Positions 43,805 to 53,902 of a stretch of DNA of 64,000 bases are shown piece after piece. The notes under the pieces are model-generated. The model saw only the letters and a program-made list of their open reading frames with translations. It was not told the origin of the DNA and did not search any database. Both the position numbers and the translations under genes were made by a program. The stretch is from an uncultured Cycloclasticus sp. Lineage in GTDB: Bacteria > Pseudomonadota > Gammaproteobacteria > Methylococcales > Cycloclasticaceae. Position 1 is the first letter of the stretch. Each line of letters opens with the position of its first letter. The DNA lies in NCBI GenBank assembly GCA_913057515.1, contig CAJXOJ010000006.1:25464-89463 (forward strand). The letters run 5' to 3'.

Positions 43805-46800
43805 ATGCGCTTAACGACTCGAATTTCTCTGATTGTTTTACTGACTGTACTGACCATACTGACAATTAACATTGTTATTGTTAGGCAACAATTAATTGAA
43901 CAGCAGCGAGAAGCCCAGCAGTTATTTACTTTAATGTTAACGCAATCACTGGCAAATGCGGTTACACAAAATGTTATTTTAGGCGAGTCAACGGAGCTGT
44001 CTCAGTTGCTAGAGGTGACTCAAGCCAATAATAAGCCTATTGAATACCTGTATGTTATTGATATGAAAGGTGAGCTGTTTGCTCATTCTTTTCAACGTGG
44101 TCTGCCTACTTTTTTACATAAAGCAATAAAACAGCAGCAACAGCCCATCAGCACTGATAATGACCTAGCGTTGACTGCAAAATATCAGATTGAGGGCCAT
44201 GGTCTTGTTTACGAGTATCAAACCCCTTTAATTGGGGGGCTGAATGCCTCTTTGCATATAGGTCTAAATCAAAGTGAAATTACTCGTGCTGCGAATAAAC
44301 TCAGTAAAACATCTTTTGGCATAGCTATCTTGTTGTCTCTATTGGGCGCTCTGATAGCTTGGTTTGCCACTCAATATGCTGCACGAGCGCTTTTTAAGCT
44401 TCTTGATATATTAAAGCAGCACAAAAAGGGCATGCGCCTTAATTTATCTAAGTTCAAGCCTAATGCGCCAGAGTTACTTCAGTTAAAAGCAATACTAACG
44501 TCAGTTTTTCAGGCTCAAGACGTGGCCGAAGATGAGTTAAAGGAACGTGAGCAAGATTTAAGTATTACCTTAAATAGTATTGGTGACGGTGTTATTGCAA
44601 CGGATGAATCGGGGCACATTAGCCGAATGAACCCAGTGGCTGAAAAATTAACAGGTTGGACGCTTAAAGAGTGTATCGGGAAGCCCATTAAAACCGTGTT
44701 TAATATTATTGATGAAACAACACGCCTGCCTGTCGATAACCCTATTGATAAAGTTCTGATGAAGGGTGAGACTGTTTACTTGAGTAACCATACTACTCTT
44801 ATATCCAAAAAAGGTACTGAGTATCAAATTGCAGATTCCGCGGCGCCCATTCGAAACGAATTGAATGATATTCTTGGGATGGTTTTAGTATTCAATGATG
44901 TGACTGAACAATACCAGCTGCGCAAAAAAGCGCTTCAAGCGCAGCAGCATACCACCAAGGTGTTAGAAAGAATGCAAGGCATGGTTGGTATTTTAGATAT
45001 CGATAGTAATATTTTATTCTTTAACGAGGCTCTGTTAAATCTGACGAATACACGGCTTCCAGACATTATTGGTAAACCTATTTGGCAGCTGCCTTGGCTT
45101 GCTCAGAAGTCTCAATTAGCTCGAGAAATGAAAACCAGTGTTGACCGGTTAATTAGGGGAGAGGTGCATCAAACTGCCGATTTGCAGTTTGATGCCCTGC
45201 AGGGCAAAAGAAACTTTCAAACCCACGTGACCGCTTTGCTTAATGAGCAAGGCGAGGCATTCCAAATTTTACTTGAAGCGTATGACATAACCTCACGCAA
45301 ACAAGCTGAAAAAAGTCTGCAAGATTCACTTCGAAGATTGGTTTCAAAAGAGCAGGAGCAGCGAGAGATACTTAACACATTGAGTGACGGGGTGATTACT
45401 CTGGATGAAAAAGGGCTGATACTTAGCTTAAACAAATCGGCTGAAAGCTTATTTGGTTTAAATTCCCAGCAAGCGATAGGCCAGTCTGCATCAGGGCTAT
45501 TAGCCTTGTCACATAGAGCCGATTTTTTTGCTGGGGTGCTAAGTCCCTCTAGTCTGACGGAAGATCGCTTACTTGGTGCGCCATTTGAGGTGACTGGTTA
45601 TCATCAAGAGAACGGAGAGTTTCCGATGAGGTTGAGCTTAAGGTATCTCACTAAAGGCGGCGATAAAGGCTATCAGTTTGTAGCTTCTTGTCATGACTTA
45701 AGCCATGAAAAAACCCAACAGGCGCAACTACAGCGGGCGCAAAAAATGGACGCTCTTGGTAAATTAGTGGGTGGAATAGCGCATGATTATAATAATATGT
45801 TGGGAGTCATTTTAGGCTATAGCGATATCATTAAAATGAAATACCCTGATATAGAGGGGCTACAGAGCAGTATATCAACCATTATTCACGCGGGAGAGCG
45901 AGGAAAGGCGCTCACTAAGCGAATGTTGAATTTTTCAAAGCAGGAAAGTACTAAGCCAGATGCTGTTGATATTAATACGGTCTTAAAGGAACAAAACGAA
46001 CTGATCAGTAAATCATTAACGGCTTTGATTCAGTTTAAGCATTACTTATGTTCGTCTCCATGGCCTATTTGGGTTGATTCTAGTGAGCTCGAAGATTGCC
46101 TTCTAAACTTAAGTATCAACGCAGGTCATGCGATGCCGAATGGTGGTGTATTAACCTTTAGCACACAAAATGTTCCAATAATGGCTAACGAAGCATATAA
46201 GCTCGGCCTTAGCCCTGGCAATTATTTAAAACTTTCCGTTGCAGACACAGGGTGTGGCATGGATGAGGCCACCCTTAAGAATATATTTGACCCCTTTTTT
46301 AGCACCAAAGGAACAGCGGGTACGGGCTTAGGCCTCAGCCAAGTTTACGGTTTTATGGAACGCTCGGGTGGTACTATTAAGGTACAAAGTAAATTAAACG
46401 AAGGGACAACATTTAACCTTTATTTTCCGCAATATGAAGGAGAAAAAGTACCGGCTAAAAAACCAACTCTGCCGGTTAATAACAATCAAGGTCATGGTAA
46501 AGTGGCTTTAGTCGTTGATGACGAGCCAGCGTTACGTAACCTAGCCAAAGACATCTTAACTAACGCAGGCTATCGAGTTTTTACGGCCAAAGATGGCTTC
46601 AATGCCCAAGAAATTTTGGCTGCTCAAAAAATAGACTACTTAGTTAGTGATGTTATTATGCCTCACATGGATGGTTTTGAACTGGCTAAAAAGGTTGCGA
46701 GAGACTACCCAGAAGTAAAAATACAACTGGTGAGTGGTTTCACCGGTCAGAGGTGTGTGCCATCCGGAGAGGGGCTTCAAGCAAATATACTTTACAAGCC

Positions 46801-46849
46801 ATACTCTGCTACAGAGTTACTTAATAAAATGGCTGAGTTATGTGCTTAG
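43805..46849 (+). CDS. Hybrid sensor histidine kinase (PAS–HisKA–HATPase–REC)
   Basis: A 1014-residue inner-membrane hybrid kinase. TM1 is about residues 7–27, with a periplasmic loop to about 170 and TM2 about 173–195. Three PAS-like domains follow (GDGVIATDESGHISRMNPVAE, MVGILDIDSNILFFNE, LSDGVITLDEKGLILSLN). The HisKA box has H660 in VGGIAHDYNNMLGVILGYS, and the ATPase has NLSINAGHAMP, DTGCGMD and GTGLGLSQVYG. The C-terminal receiver has phospho-acceptor D949 and Lys in LYKPYS. The HisKA type resembles NtrB/CckA-like hybrid kinases. ATG follows the lipoprotein stop with no gap. A REC–EAL gene lies 101 bases downstream. Confidence 0.93.
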   Translation: MRLTTRISLIVLLTVLTILTINIVIVRQQLIEQQREAQQLFTLMLTQSLANAVTQNVILGESTELSQLLEVTQANNKPIEYLYVIDMKGELFAHSFQRGLPTFLHKAIKQQQQPISTDNDLALTAKYQIEGHGLVYEYQTPLIGGLNASLHIGLNQSEITRAANKLSKTSFGIAILLSLLGALIAWFATQYAARALFKLLDILKQHKKGMRLNLSKFKPNAPELLQLKAILTSVFQAQDVAEDELKEREQDLSITLNSIGDGVIATDESGHISRMNPVAEKLTGWTLKECIGKPIKTVFNIIDETTRLPVDNPIDKVLMKGETVYLSNHTTLISKKGTEYQIADSAAPIRNELNDILGMVLVFNDVTEQYQLRKKALQAQQHTTKVLERMQGMVGILDIDSNILFFNEALLNLTNTRLPDIIGKPIWQLPWLAQKSQLAREMKTSVDRLIRGEVHQTADLQFDALQGKRNFQTHVTALLNEQGEAFQILLEAYDITSRKQAEKSLQDSLRRLVSKEQEQREILNTLSDGVITLDEKGLILSLNKSAESLFGLNSQQAIGQSASGLLALSHRADFFAGVLSPSSLTEDRLLGAPFEVTGYHQENGEFPMRLSLRYLTKGGDKGYQFVASCHDLSHEKTQQAQLQRAQKMDALGKLVGGIAHDYNNMLGVILGYSDIIKMKYPDIEGLQSSISTIIHAGERGKALTKRMLNFSKQESTKPDAVDINTVLKEQNELISKSLTALIQFKHYLCSSPWPIWVDSSELEDCLLNLSINAGHAMPNGGVLTFSTQNVPIMANEAYKLGLSPGNYLKLSVADTGCGMDEATLKNIFDPFFSTKGTAGTGLGLSQVYGFMERSGGTIKVQSKLNEGTTFNLYFPQYEGEKVPAKKPTLPVNNNQGHGKVALVVDDEPALRNLAKDILTNAGYRVFTAKDGFNAQEILAAQKIDYLVSDVIMPHMDGFELAKKVARDYPEVKIQLVSGFTGQRCVPSGEGLQANILYKPYSATELLNKMAELCA

Positions 46850-46950
46850 TTCCTTGGTTACCGTCGATATGAATTTAACGGTTTTGAGCACTTATTTAAA
46901 AGCCGCGCTATACTTAGTTTTTATCCATAAAAGACCTTACGTTTTAGACG

Positions 46951-48174
46951 ATGAGCTCTAGTGATTTGAACATAAATATTTATATTGTAGATGATGAGCT
47001 GGAGCAGGTTGAAATGCTGATAGAGATGCTGCGCCTGGCTGGTTTCAATGCGCAGGGCTATATCTTAGCGACGAATTTTATTGAACAGAATATTACAGAG
47101 AATGATATTGTTGTGCTTGATCTGAACATGCCAACGATGGATGGCATTGAGGTGATGAGAACGCTTCATGACAAGGCATGTAAACCAGACTACTTATTAA
47201 TGAGCGGCTTTGATGAACGTGTTTTACACTCTGCAAAACAATTTGCAGAAGCGAAGCAGTTATCGGTGAAAGAGGTTTTTACCAAGCCGCTAGACACGAT
47301 GCGTTTTCTTAAGCTTATTGGTGAGCTTTACCAAGAAAAGAAAAGGGCTTTGCAGCCACTTAGCCGGGGCTATGGAGAGGCTAAAAAGAACATGCCGAAA
47401 GCGGATGCTAGCTTAACCTTAGACGAACTTAGGCAGGCTATAAAAGAACAACAATTTGTTTTATTTTATCAGCCAAAAATTGATTTAATATCCGGTCAGT
47501 TATTAGGGCTCGAAGCATTAATTCGTTTAAAACACCCAGAAAAAGGCTTAATTACGCCAAATCAATTTATCCCGTTGGCGGAACAGAATATTTTAATTTC
47601 TCAGTTAACCGGTGAAGTGATAAACAACTTGGTCAACGATTATCCGGAATTTGTTAAAGCAGGCTTAACACCGCAGGTATCGATTAATATTTCAGCGCAA
47701 GACTTAATGGACTTGACCATGCCTGAACGCTTTGCTTCTTTATTAAAGTTGGCGGGTATTTCGCCCGAGTGGATAACTATTGAGTTAACTGAGTCGGCGA
47801 TTTTATCCTCGGTTTCCGATTCATTAGATATTTTAAACCGGCTGAGAATGAAAGGCTTCCAGCTTTCTATCGATGACTTTGGAACGGGGCACTCCTCGCT
47901 CGTGCAGTTGTATCAGGCGCCTTTTAATGAGCTAAAAATTGACCAGCATTTTGTGATGAGAATGATGCAAGATGATGAGGCGATGTCAATTGTCAAAATA
48001 TGCATTCTTTTAGCGAAGGAACTGCGAATGAAGGCGGTGGCTGAAGGTATAGAAGATCAAGTAACACTCAATAAGCTGAAAGAATTAGGCTGTAATGTAG
48101 GGCAAGGTTATTTAATGTCTAGACCTCTACCGTTAGAGGATATTTGTGATTGGGTGAAGACGCATCATAAATAA
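46951..48174 (+). CDS. Response regulator with EAL c-di-GMP phosphodiesterase domain
   Basis: A 407-residue cytoplasmic protein: a receiver at about residues 10–130 with acidic DDE and phospho-acceptor D57 (VVLDLNMPTMDG), then an EAL domain at about 150–400. The EAL signature is intact: E188-A-L, ELTES, D308-D309-F-G-T-G, KIDQHFV, AEGIE and VGQGYLMSRPLP. So it should hydrolyse c-di-GMP when activated. It is probably phosphorylated from the hybrid kinase just upstream, although the kinase's own receiver implies a relay step. The start has a weak ribosome-binding site, but the N terminus fits the receiver fold. Confidence 0.92.
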   Translation: MSSSDLNINIYIVDDELEQVEMLIEMLRLAGFNAQGYILATNFIEQNITENDIVVLDLNMPTMDGIEVMRTLHDKACKPDYLLMSGFDERVLHSAKQFAEAKQLSVKEVFTKPLDTMRFLKLIGELYQEKKRALQPLSRGYGEAKKNMPKADASLTLDELRQAIKEQQFVLFYQPKIDLISGQLLGLEALIRLKHPEKGLITPNQFIPLAEQNILISQLTGEVINNLVNDYPEFVKAGLTPQVSINISAQDLMDLTMPERFASLLKLAGISPEWITIELTESAILSSVSDSLDILNRLRMKGFQLSIDDFGTGHSSLVQLYQAPFNELKIDQHFVMRMMQDDEAMSIVKICILLAKELRMKAVAEGIEDQVTLNKLKELGCNVGQGYLMSRPLPLEDICDWVKTHHK

Positions 48175-48424
48175 GCTTTTTTATAATTATTATTTAATAA
48201 ATTAGAGCTTAATAGATCAGGAAAGTAGGATTAAATATTGCCTCTTCAAATAAGCGTGAAAATCTAATTCACTTTTACTTCAAAGCTACTTATAAATGCT
48301 TTTAATACAACAGCTGTGTGAGCTCAATACCCGCATGTAAAAACGGGAGCAAGTGTTACACCCGTTCTAAATAAGTGTAAAGCCAAGGTTCTCTGTATAA
48401 TCAGGCTATATCTGAATTAATTTA

Positions 48425-51400
48425 ATGACCTTCATGTCTGCAATACCCACCGTCGATGAAATCCGTGCGTTAATTCCACAAAGCCTTAGTCGAGATCAGC
48501 ACGCTTTATCCACGCAATTAAAAAAAGCCAGCGCGGTAAAAGATAAAAGCAAGCTTGAGAGGTTATTTGAGCGGGTGGCCAGCTCTTGCAAGCAAGTTGA
48601 GGCGCGCAGAGCGAGCTGTCCTAATATCAGTTTCCCTGACTTGCCGATTAGTGAGAAAAGGCAGGAGATAGCCAAGCTTATTGATGAGCATCAAGTTATT
48701 ATTCTTTGTGGCGAAACAGGGTCAGGAAAAACCACACAATTACCTAAAATTTGCCTGGAATTGGGCCGTGGGTTTAAAGGGCAAATTGGCCATACGCAAC
48801 CACGCCGTTTAGCCGCGATCAGCGTGGCGCAACGTATAGCTGATGAGCTGAAGTCAGAGCTAGGGCAAGCGGTTGGTTACAAAATTCGTTTTCAGGGAAA
48901 GGAGAATCAGCAAACCCTTGTAAAGTTAATGACAGACGGTATTTTGTTGGCAGAAATTAAGTCGGATCCATTTTTAAGCCATTACGATACCTTGATATTA
49001 GATGAGGCGCACGAACGTAGCTTAAATATTGATTTTCTTTTAGGTTATATGAAATGGCTGCTACCAAAGCGACCAGATTTAAAACTGATTGTCACCTCGG
49101 CAACGATAGATCCCGAGCGTTTTTCTAAACACTTTAATGGCGCGCCCATTATTAATGTGTCTGGGCGCACGTACCCCGTTGAAATGCGCTATAGGCCGCT
49201 GGGTGTCGATTCGCTGCAAGGCGACGAGGATATCGTGCAAGGTATTGTGAATGCAGCCGATGAACTGCATCACGATAGAGCGGGTGATATGTTGGTCTTC
49301 TTAAGTGGTGAGCGAGAAATTAGAGAAGCGGCAGAAGCGCTTAGAAAACACCATCCGGCCGGCTACGATATTTTGCCCTTGTATTCGCGGCTTAGCAGCA
49401 AAGAACAGGCGGCTATTTTTAAGCCGCATAAAAAGCCACGTATTGTGCTGGCGACAAACGTAGCAGAAACCTCACTAACCGTGCCGGGGATACGCTGCGT
49501 TATTGATACGGGCTTGGCGCGAATCAGTCGCTTTAGCCAACGTAGCAAAATACAACAGTTACCCATAGAGCCTATTTCGCAGGCCAGTGCAAACCAACGA
49601 AGTGGTCGTTGTGGGCGAGAAGCGGCAGGTATTTGTATTCGTTTGTATAGTGAAGATGATTTTAACCAACGACCTGAGTTTACTGAACCTGAAATTTTGC
49701 GAACTAATCTAGCTTCGGTTATTTTGCAAATGAAGTCGTTACGGCTGGCTGATATTAGCCACTTTCCATTTTTAGAGCCGCCCGCCGATAAAATGATACG
49801 CAGTGGCGTGCGTAGTTTGCATGAGTTAGGGGCGCTAGATAATAACGAAAAGCTAACTCAAATAGGCCGGCGTCTTACGCATTTCCCGCTCGACCCTCAA
49901 TTCGGACGAATGCTGTTAGCCGCGGAGCAATTTCAATGCTTAGACGAAGTGTTAACTATCGTGTCGGCCTTGTCGATACAAGACCCAAGAGAACGTCCTA
50001 GTGATAAGGCAAAATATGCCGATGAAAAACACAAGGCCTATCAAAATGAAACCTCAGATTTTTTATCCTTTTTAATATTGTGGCGTGAGATACAAAGCCA
50101 GAAAAAAACATTATCTAATAATCAGTTCCGTAAATATTGTCGCGAGAATTTCCTAGCGTATATGCGAATAAAGGATTGGGAAGATATTCGTCGTCAGCTA
50201 CTGGATTTAGTGAAAAAAAATTTGGCGCTTAAGGTAAATAGTGCCGAGGCGGATGATGATGCGATTCATCGGGCGTTATTAACTGGCTTGGTAACTCGAA
50301 TTGGTTTTAAACACGAGCAGGCTGAATATTTAGGTGCGCGGAATTTGAAGTTTTATATTCACCCAGCCTCTACCTTATTTAAGAAACAACCGAAGTGGTT
50401 GATGGCCGCCGAGCAAGTGGAAACAAGCCGTGTGTATGGGCGAACGGTTGCGACGGTGAAGCCTGAATGGATTGAAAAGGCCGCTGTACATCTTATTAAG
50501 CATCATTATTACGAACCGCATTGGTCAAAAAAATCAGCGCAAGGGATGATTCACGAGCAATTATTACTGTTTGGTTTAACCATTAGTAAAGGCCGCAAAG
50601 TACCATTGGCTCGTACCGAACCCGAGCAAGCGCGAGAGATGTTTATTCGCCAAGGTTTAGTCGATAGAGATATGGTTTGTCATGCGGCGTTCTTTAGAAA
50701 GAATGAAAAGCTGTTGAAAGAGATAGAGTATGAGCAGCAAAAAGGTCGCCGTGTTGATTTGCTGATTGATGAGCAGAGGCTGTTTGAGTTTTATGATGAA
50801 AAATTGCCAACAAATATCAGCAGTTTGGCAGCGTTAAATAAATGGATAAAAAACGATAAAAATCATAATGCTCTTATATTAACTGCCGACGAGGTCTCTT
50901 CAGTGGATGAGTCGGTTGTTGATGCAGAGCAGTTTCCAGACATGCGGCTGATAAATGGCGTGCCGATTAAACTGAGTTATCGATTTGAACCAGGCCATGA
51001 TGAAGATGGTGTTACCGCGCACATTCCGTTGGCGCAGTTAAATCAATTAACCGGTGATGGATTTGAATGGCTAGTGCCGGGCTTGTACGCTGAAAAGTTA
51101 CAGGCCTTAATTAAGGGCTTACCGAAAAATTTACGTAAGCAGTTTGTTCCTGTGCCTAACTTTGTAGAAGCCTGTTTGCAGGGCATGGAGTATTCGAGTG
51201 GGCGCTTGCTAGATAAATTAGCGCAGTTTCTAAATAAAGAAACAGGTTCAACGCTAACAGCCTCAACTTTTGAGATGGATAAACTGCCGATTCATTTGCG
51301 CATGAACTTTTATATACTCGATAACAAGTCGACCGTTATCGCTGCTTCAAAAGATTTTAAGGCGCTGAAAAGACAGTATGCAGAAAAGGCGGGAATGCAA

Positions 51401-52294
51401 TTCCAGTCTGCGTTGAGCGATGCCTTGTCATCATCAGGTTCAAAAAATTGGCAATTTGATGATATTCCCGAACATCAAACGATTCAGCATGAAGGTCAAG
51501 AACTAAAGGGTTTTCCGGCTCTAGTAGACGAAAAAACCAGCGTAGGCTTAACGCTGATGGACTCTGCCGAAGAAGCGCAAAAAGCGCATAAGGACGGCTT
51601 GATACGGTTGTTCCGTTTGAAATTTGCAAAAGAGTTAAAAAAATTAAGTCGCCAATCTGCGATAACAACGTCGCAAGCGTTTAGTTATCAGACATTAAAG
51701 CCTCATCCTTACATTCAGCGGCATGTGGGTGAGGATGTATTTGATGATTTGGCTCATCAGCTGATGTCTAGTTTTTTTGCAGATCAAGATATTCGCTCTG
51801 AAGCGGAGTTTGACCAAGCGGCACAGCAAAATGATGTCTCGCTCTATGCGAAAGGCTACGAACTCTCTGAGACCATAGCAACGCTCTTGTCGGTGTATCA
51901 GCAGGTGGTCGTAGAGTTGCAGCGCTGGCAGAATGAAAAGTCGCTTTACGAAGACATCTCAAGGCAACTGGCTTGTTTGTGTTTCCAAGGCTTTGTTCGA
52001 TACGTCCCAGCCGATCAATTATTGCTTTATACCCGGTATTTAAAAGCGATGAAGATTCGCTTGGAGAAAGTGGGGGGGCAAATACAAAAGGATCTAGATA
52101 AAGCACGACAGGCGCAAAAATTTGAAAAAAAGTTCTGGTCATTTGTGTCATCAACCAATACAGAGCCTGAGACGGAAGCCTTTAGGTGGTTGCTGGAGGA
52201 ATTTAGAATATCGCTTTTTGCCCAGCAGATTAAAACGAGGCAGCCTATTTCAGAAAAGCGGCTTGAAAAAGCGTGGGCGGCTATGTTGACCTAG
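48425..52294 (+). CDS. hrpA: ATP-dependent RNA helicase HrpA
   Basis: DEAH-box RNA helicase, 1289 residues, the length of gammaproteobacterial HrpA. Motif I is GETGSGKTTQLPK starting at G96, then TQPRRLAAISVA, DEAH at 193–196, SATID, TNVAETSLTVPGI and QRSGRCGREAAG, followed by the HA2/OB-fold segments and the long HrpA-specific C-terminal region. In E. coli it helps rescue stalled ribosomes and processes some mRNAs. Two in-frame ATGs (48425 and 48434) are possible starts. It appears monocistronic; a 250-base gap precedes it. Confidence 0.95.
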   Translation: MTFMSAIPTVDEIRALIPQSLSRDQHALSTQLKKASAVKDKSKLERLFERVASSCKQVEARRASCPNISFPDLPISEKRQEIAKLIDEHQVIILCGETGSGKTTQLPKICLELGRGFKGQIGHTQPRRLAAISVAQRIADELKSELGQAVGYKIRFQGKENQQTLVKLMTDGILLAEIKSDPFLSHYDTLILDEAHERSLNIDFLLGYMKWLLPKRPDLKLIVTSATIDPERFSKHFNGAPIINVSGRTYPVEMRYRPLGVDSLQGDEDIVQGIVNAADELHHDRAGDMLVFLSGEREIREAAEALRKHHPAGYDILPLYSRLSSKEQAAIFKPHKKPRIVLATNVAETSLTVPGIRCVIDTGLARISRFSQRSKIQQLPIEPISQASANQRSGRCGREAAGICIRLYSEDDFNQRPEFTEPEILRTNLASVILQMKSLRLADISHFPFLEPPADKMIRSGVRSLHELGALDNNEKLTQIGRRLTHFPLDPQFGRMLLAAEQFQCLDEVLTIVSALSIQDPRERPSDKAKYADEKHKAYQNETSDFLSFLILWREIQSQKKTLSNNQFRKYCRENFLAYMRIKDWEDIRRQLLDLVKKNLALKVNSAEADDDAIHRALLTGLVTRIGFKHEQAEYLGARNLKFYIHPASTLFKKQPKWLMAAEQVETSRVYGRTVATVKPEWIEKAAVHLIKHHYYEPHWSKKSAQGMIHEQLLLFGLTISKGRKVPLARTEPEQAREMFIRQGLVDRDMVCHAAFFRKNEKLLKEIEYEQQKGRRVDLLIDEQRLFEFYDEKLPTNISSLAALNKWIKNDKNHNALILTADEVSSVDESVVDAEQFPDMRLINGVPIKLSYRFEPGHDEDGVTAHIPLAQLNQLTGDGFEWLVPGLYAEKLQALIKGLPKNLRKQFVPVPNFVEACLQGMEYSSGRLLDKLAQFLNKETGSTLTASTFEMDKLPIHLRMNFYILDNKSTVIAASKDFKALKRQYAEKAGMQFQSALSDALSSSGSKNWQFDDIPEHQTIQHEGQELKGFPALVDEKTSVGLTLMDSAEEAQKAHKDGLIRLFRLKFAKELKKLSRQSAITTSQAFSYQTLKPHPYIQRHVGEDVFDDLAHQLMSSFFADQDIRSEAEFDQAAQQNDVSLYAKGYELSETIATLLSVYQQVVVELQRWQNEKSLYEDISRQLACLCFQGFVRYVPADQLLLYTRYLKAMKIRLEKVGGQIQKDLDKARQAQKFEKKFWSFVSSTNTEPETEAFRWLLEEFRISLFAQQIKTRQPISEKRLEKAWAAMLT

Positions 52295-52442
52295 ATCAAA
52301 ATCAAAGGCGATAGCTATTAAGCTCTAATGACGAGTTGTGCTAATCACGTTATAAATACCCTTTTTACGATATTGAAGCTTTGTCTAGCTGGCGTTTTTG
52401 GCGCTATTTATGAGCAAATAGTAGAATAAATAAGGAAAGAGA

Positions 52443-52880
52443 ATGGAACAATTACCTCACACATACACCGTTAACGTGATCAGTGCCCCGGATACGTCAT
52501 TAAGTGTGTTCTCTAATGATTTGCCGGTTATAAAGGTGGCAGCACCGAAAGAGTATGATGGCCCAGGCGATCAATGGTCGCCTGAAGAATTGTTAATGGC
52601 ATCTTTATCAAGTTGCCTTATTTTGTCATTCAAAGCCATTGCGCGTGCCTCAAAACTAGAGTGGAATGACTTACAATGCGACTCGGTCGGTACTTTAGAT
52701 AAGGTCGATGGGGCGGTGCTTTTTACTAAGATAAATACAAAAGCAACGTTGTCAGTGGCGGATAGCAATGTCGTTGAGAAAGCTGAGCGGTTATTAAGAA
52801 AAGCTGAAACAACGTGTTTTATCAGTCACTCATTGTCTTCGGAATTACATTTTGAATATCAGATAAACGTTAAAGCGTAA
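52443..52880 (+). CDS. OsmC/Ohr family protein
   Basis: A 145-residue OsmC-superfamily protein. The two redox cysteines are present: C58 in MASLSSCLILSFKAIAR and C125 in TTCFISHS. Family members reduce organic hydroperoxides; this one, with WSPEELLMASLSSC, looks like the OsmC/YhfA-type branch rather than Ohr, so substrate is not predicted. GGAAAGAGA precedes the ATG. It stands alone, in the same direction as hrpA, 148 bases downstream. Confidence 0.88.
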   Translation: MEQLPHTYTVNVISAPDTSLSVFSNDLPVIKVAAPKEYDGPGDQWSPEELLMASLSSCLILSFKAIARASKLEWNDLQCDSVGTLDKVDGAVLFTKINTKATLSVADSNVVEKAERLLRKAETTCFISHSLSSELHFEYQINVKA

Positions 52881-53053
52881 GTTGTGTTTGATAAGGCTAA
52901 TACGACAGTGTAGGGCTATTTTGCATCTTCTGACCGTACTTAAACAGCAAGCTTAGTTTGTTGATATCATCATTGTTACTAGGCTCCTTGGTGAGCCTAA
53001 TGAACCTCTAGCTGGTATAGAGGCGCACAATAACAGCAGTTTGGTCGGCAGAG

Positions 53054-53350
53054 TTACTGGCGCTGCTGAACTAAAATCCAAGGTAATACAATAACAGACC
53101 AAAGGTTGCTATCACCTTTTGACCATAATAAAGCCTCTTCATTTGAAACGGCTGATAAACGGTTCTCAGCGATCCATTGTTCAATAACTGGTTTATTGTC
53201 ATTAGCCATTTCCACAGCGGCATCCACAAGATCAAGCTCACTGGAAACACGTAATAAATTACCGCGAGCAAAAAAACGCTCTAAGTCTTTCCACTCAATG
53301 CTGGCTGTTTCGGCATGTAAGGTATGCCATTGGTCGGTTTTGTTTTTCAT
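53054..53350 (-). CDS. DUF2288 family protein
   Basis: A 98-residue protein matching DUF2288 in its order of conserved blocks: LHAETASIEWKDLERFFARGNLL, LDLVDAAVEMANDN, then SNEEALLWSKGDSNLWSVIVLPWILVQQ. Function unknown. The frame is open to a TTG at 53368, but the ATG at 53350 gives the family-like N terminus MKNKTDQWHTLHAET. It is divergent from the YeeE pair. The 173 bases beyond its stop towards the OsmC gene hold two small hairpins (52980–52999 and near 53006–53024) but no gene. Confidence 0.8.
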   Translation of the reverse strand: MKNKTDQWHTLHAETASIEWKDLERFFARGNLLRVSSELDLVDAAVEMANDNKPVIEQWIAENRLSAVSNEEALLWSKGDSNLWSVIVLPWILVQQRQ

Positions 53351-53408
53351 GGCGTGTATTTTACACAAGATTTATCTTCTCAGCAGGGTCTAGGGGGTTA
53401 ATATGTTT

Positions 53409-53440
53409 TTGATAATATGCTTATAATATTTAATAATATA
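53409..53440 (+). promoter_or_regulatory. Promoter with overlapping AT-rich palindrome before YeeE pair
   Basis: TTGATA (53409–53414) and AATAAT (53432–53437) are 17 bases apart, a plausible sigma-70 promoter. An imperfect palindrome, TATAATATT–T–AATAATATA (53422–53440, 8 of 9 positions paired), covers the spacer and -10, where a repressor would block transcription. AT-rich palindromes of this type are operators of ArsR-family BigR/SqrR regulators that control YeeE-type sulfur genes in other proteobacteria. No such regulator gene is in the window, so this is inference. Confidence 0.45.
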
Positions 53441-53471
53441 AATCTATTCATAACATAAGAGAAGTGACACT

Positions 53472-53900
53472 ATGGAGAACTTTACCCCCTATTTATCGTT
53501 AGCAGGCGGTGTATTAATTGGTATCAGTGCGAGTATTTTAATGTACTTAAATGGTCGTATTGCAGGCATCAGTGGCATTGTCGCCGGTGTCTTTAATGCG
53601 CCTTCGTTTGAAGAAAAGGCATGGCGCTTTGCCTTTGTTGTGGGCCTTGTTTTAGGAGGTGCGGTTTATATGCACTTTTTCCCAATCACAATAGCGGCTA
53701 GGGAATCGATGTCTGCAATATTATTAATTGCCGGCGGATTGGTGGTTGGAATAGGCACAGCAATGGGTAGTGGTTGTACTAGTGGGCATGGAATTTGTGG
53801 TATTTCACGTTTTTCTCTGCGCTCATTAGTAGCAACAGCGACGTTTTTGTTAAGTGGCATTGTAACAGTGTATGTATTCAAACAAATTACGGGGGGTTAA
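53472..53900 (+). CDS. YeeE/YedE family half-size transporter, first subunit
   Basis: A 142-residue, four-helix inner-membrane protein of the YeeE/YedE sulfur-transport family, about half the length of full YeeE. It has the motif [11 protein letters not shown] with C102 and C109, which in characterised thiosulfate transporters lies along the substrate path. Other features are ISGIVAG near residues 33–39 and [11 protein letters not shown]. The second half-size gene begins two bases after its stop, so the pair likely forms one two-subunit unit, as in PmpA/PmpB-type systems. Substrate (thiosulfate, sulfide-derived sulfur or other) is not determined. Confidence 0.87.
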   Translation: MENFTPYLSLAGGVLIGISASILMYLNGRIAGISGIVAGVFNAPSFEEKAWRFAFVVGLVLGGAVYMHFFPITIAARESMSAILLIAGGLVVGIGTAMGSGCTSGHGICGISRFSLRSLVATATFLLSGIVTVYVFKQITGG

Positions 53901-53902
53901 TA

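Noticed and set aside
52980..52999. Terminator between OsmC and DUF2288 genes
   Set aside because: The hairpin TAGGCTC/GAGCCTA is perfect but no T-run follows on either strand.
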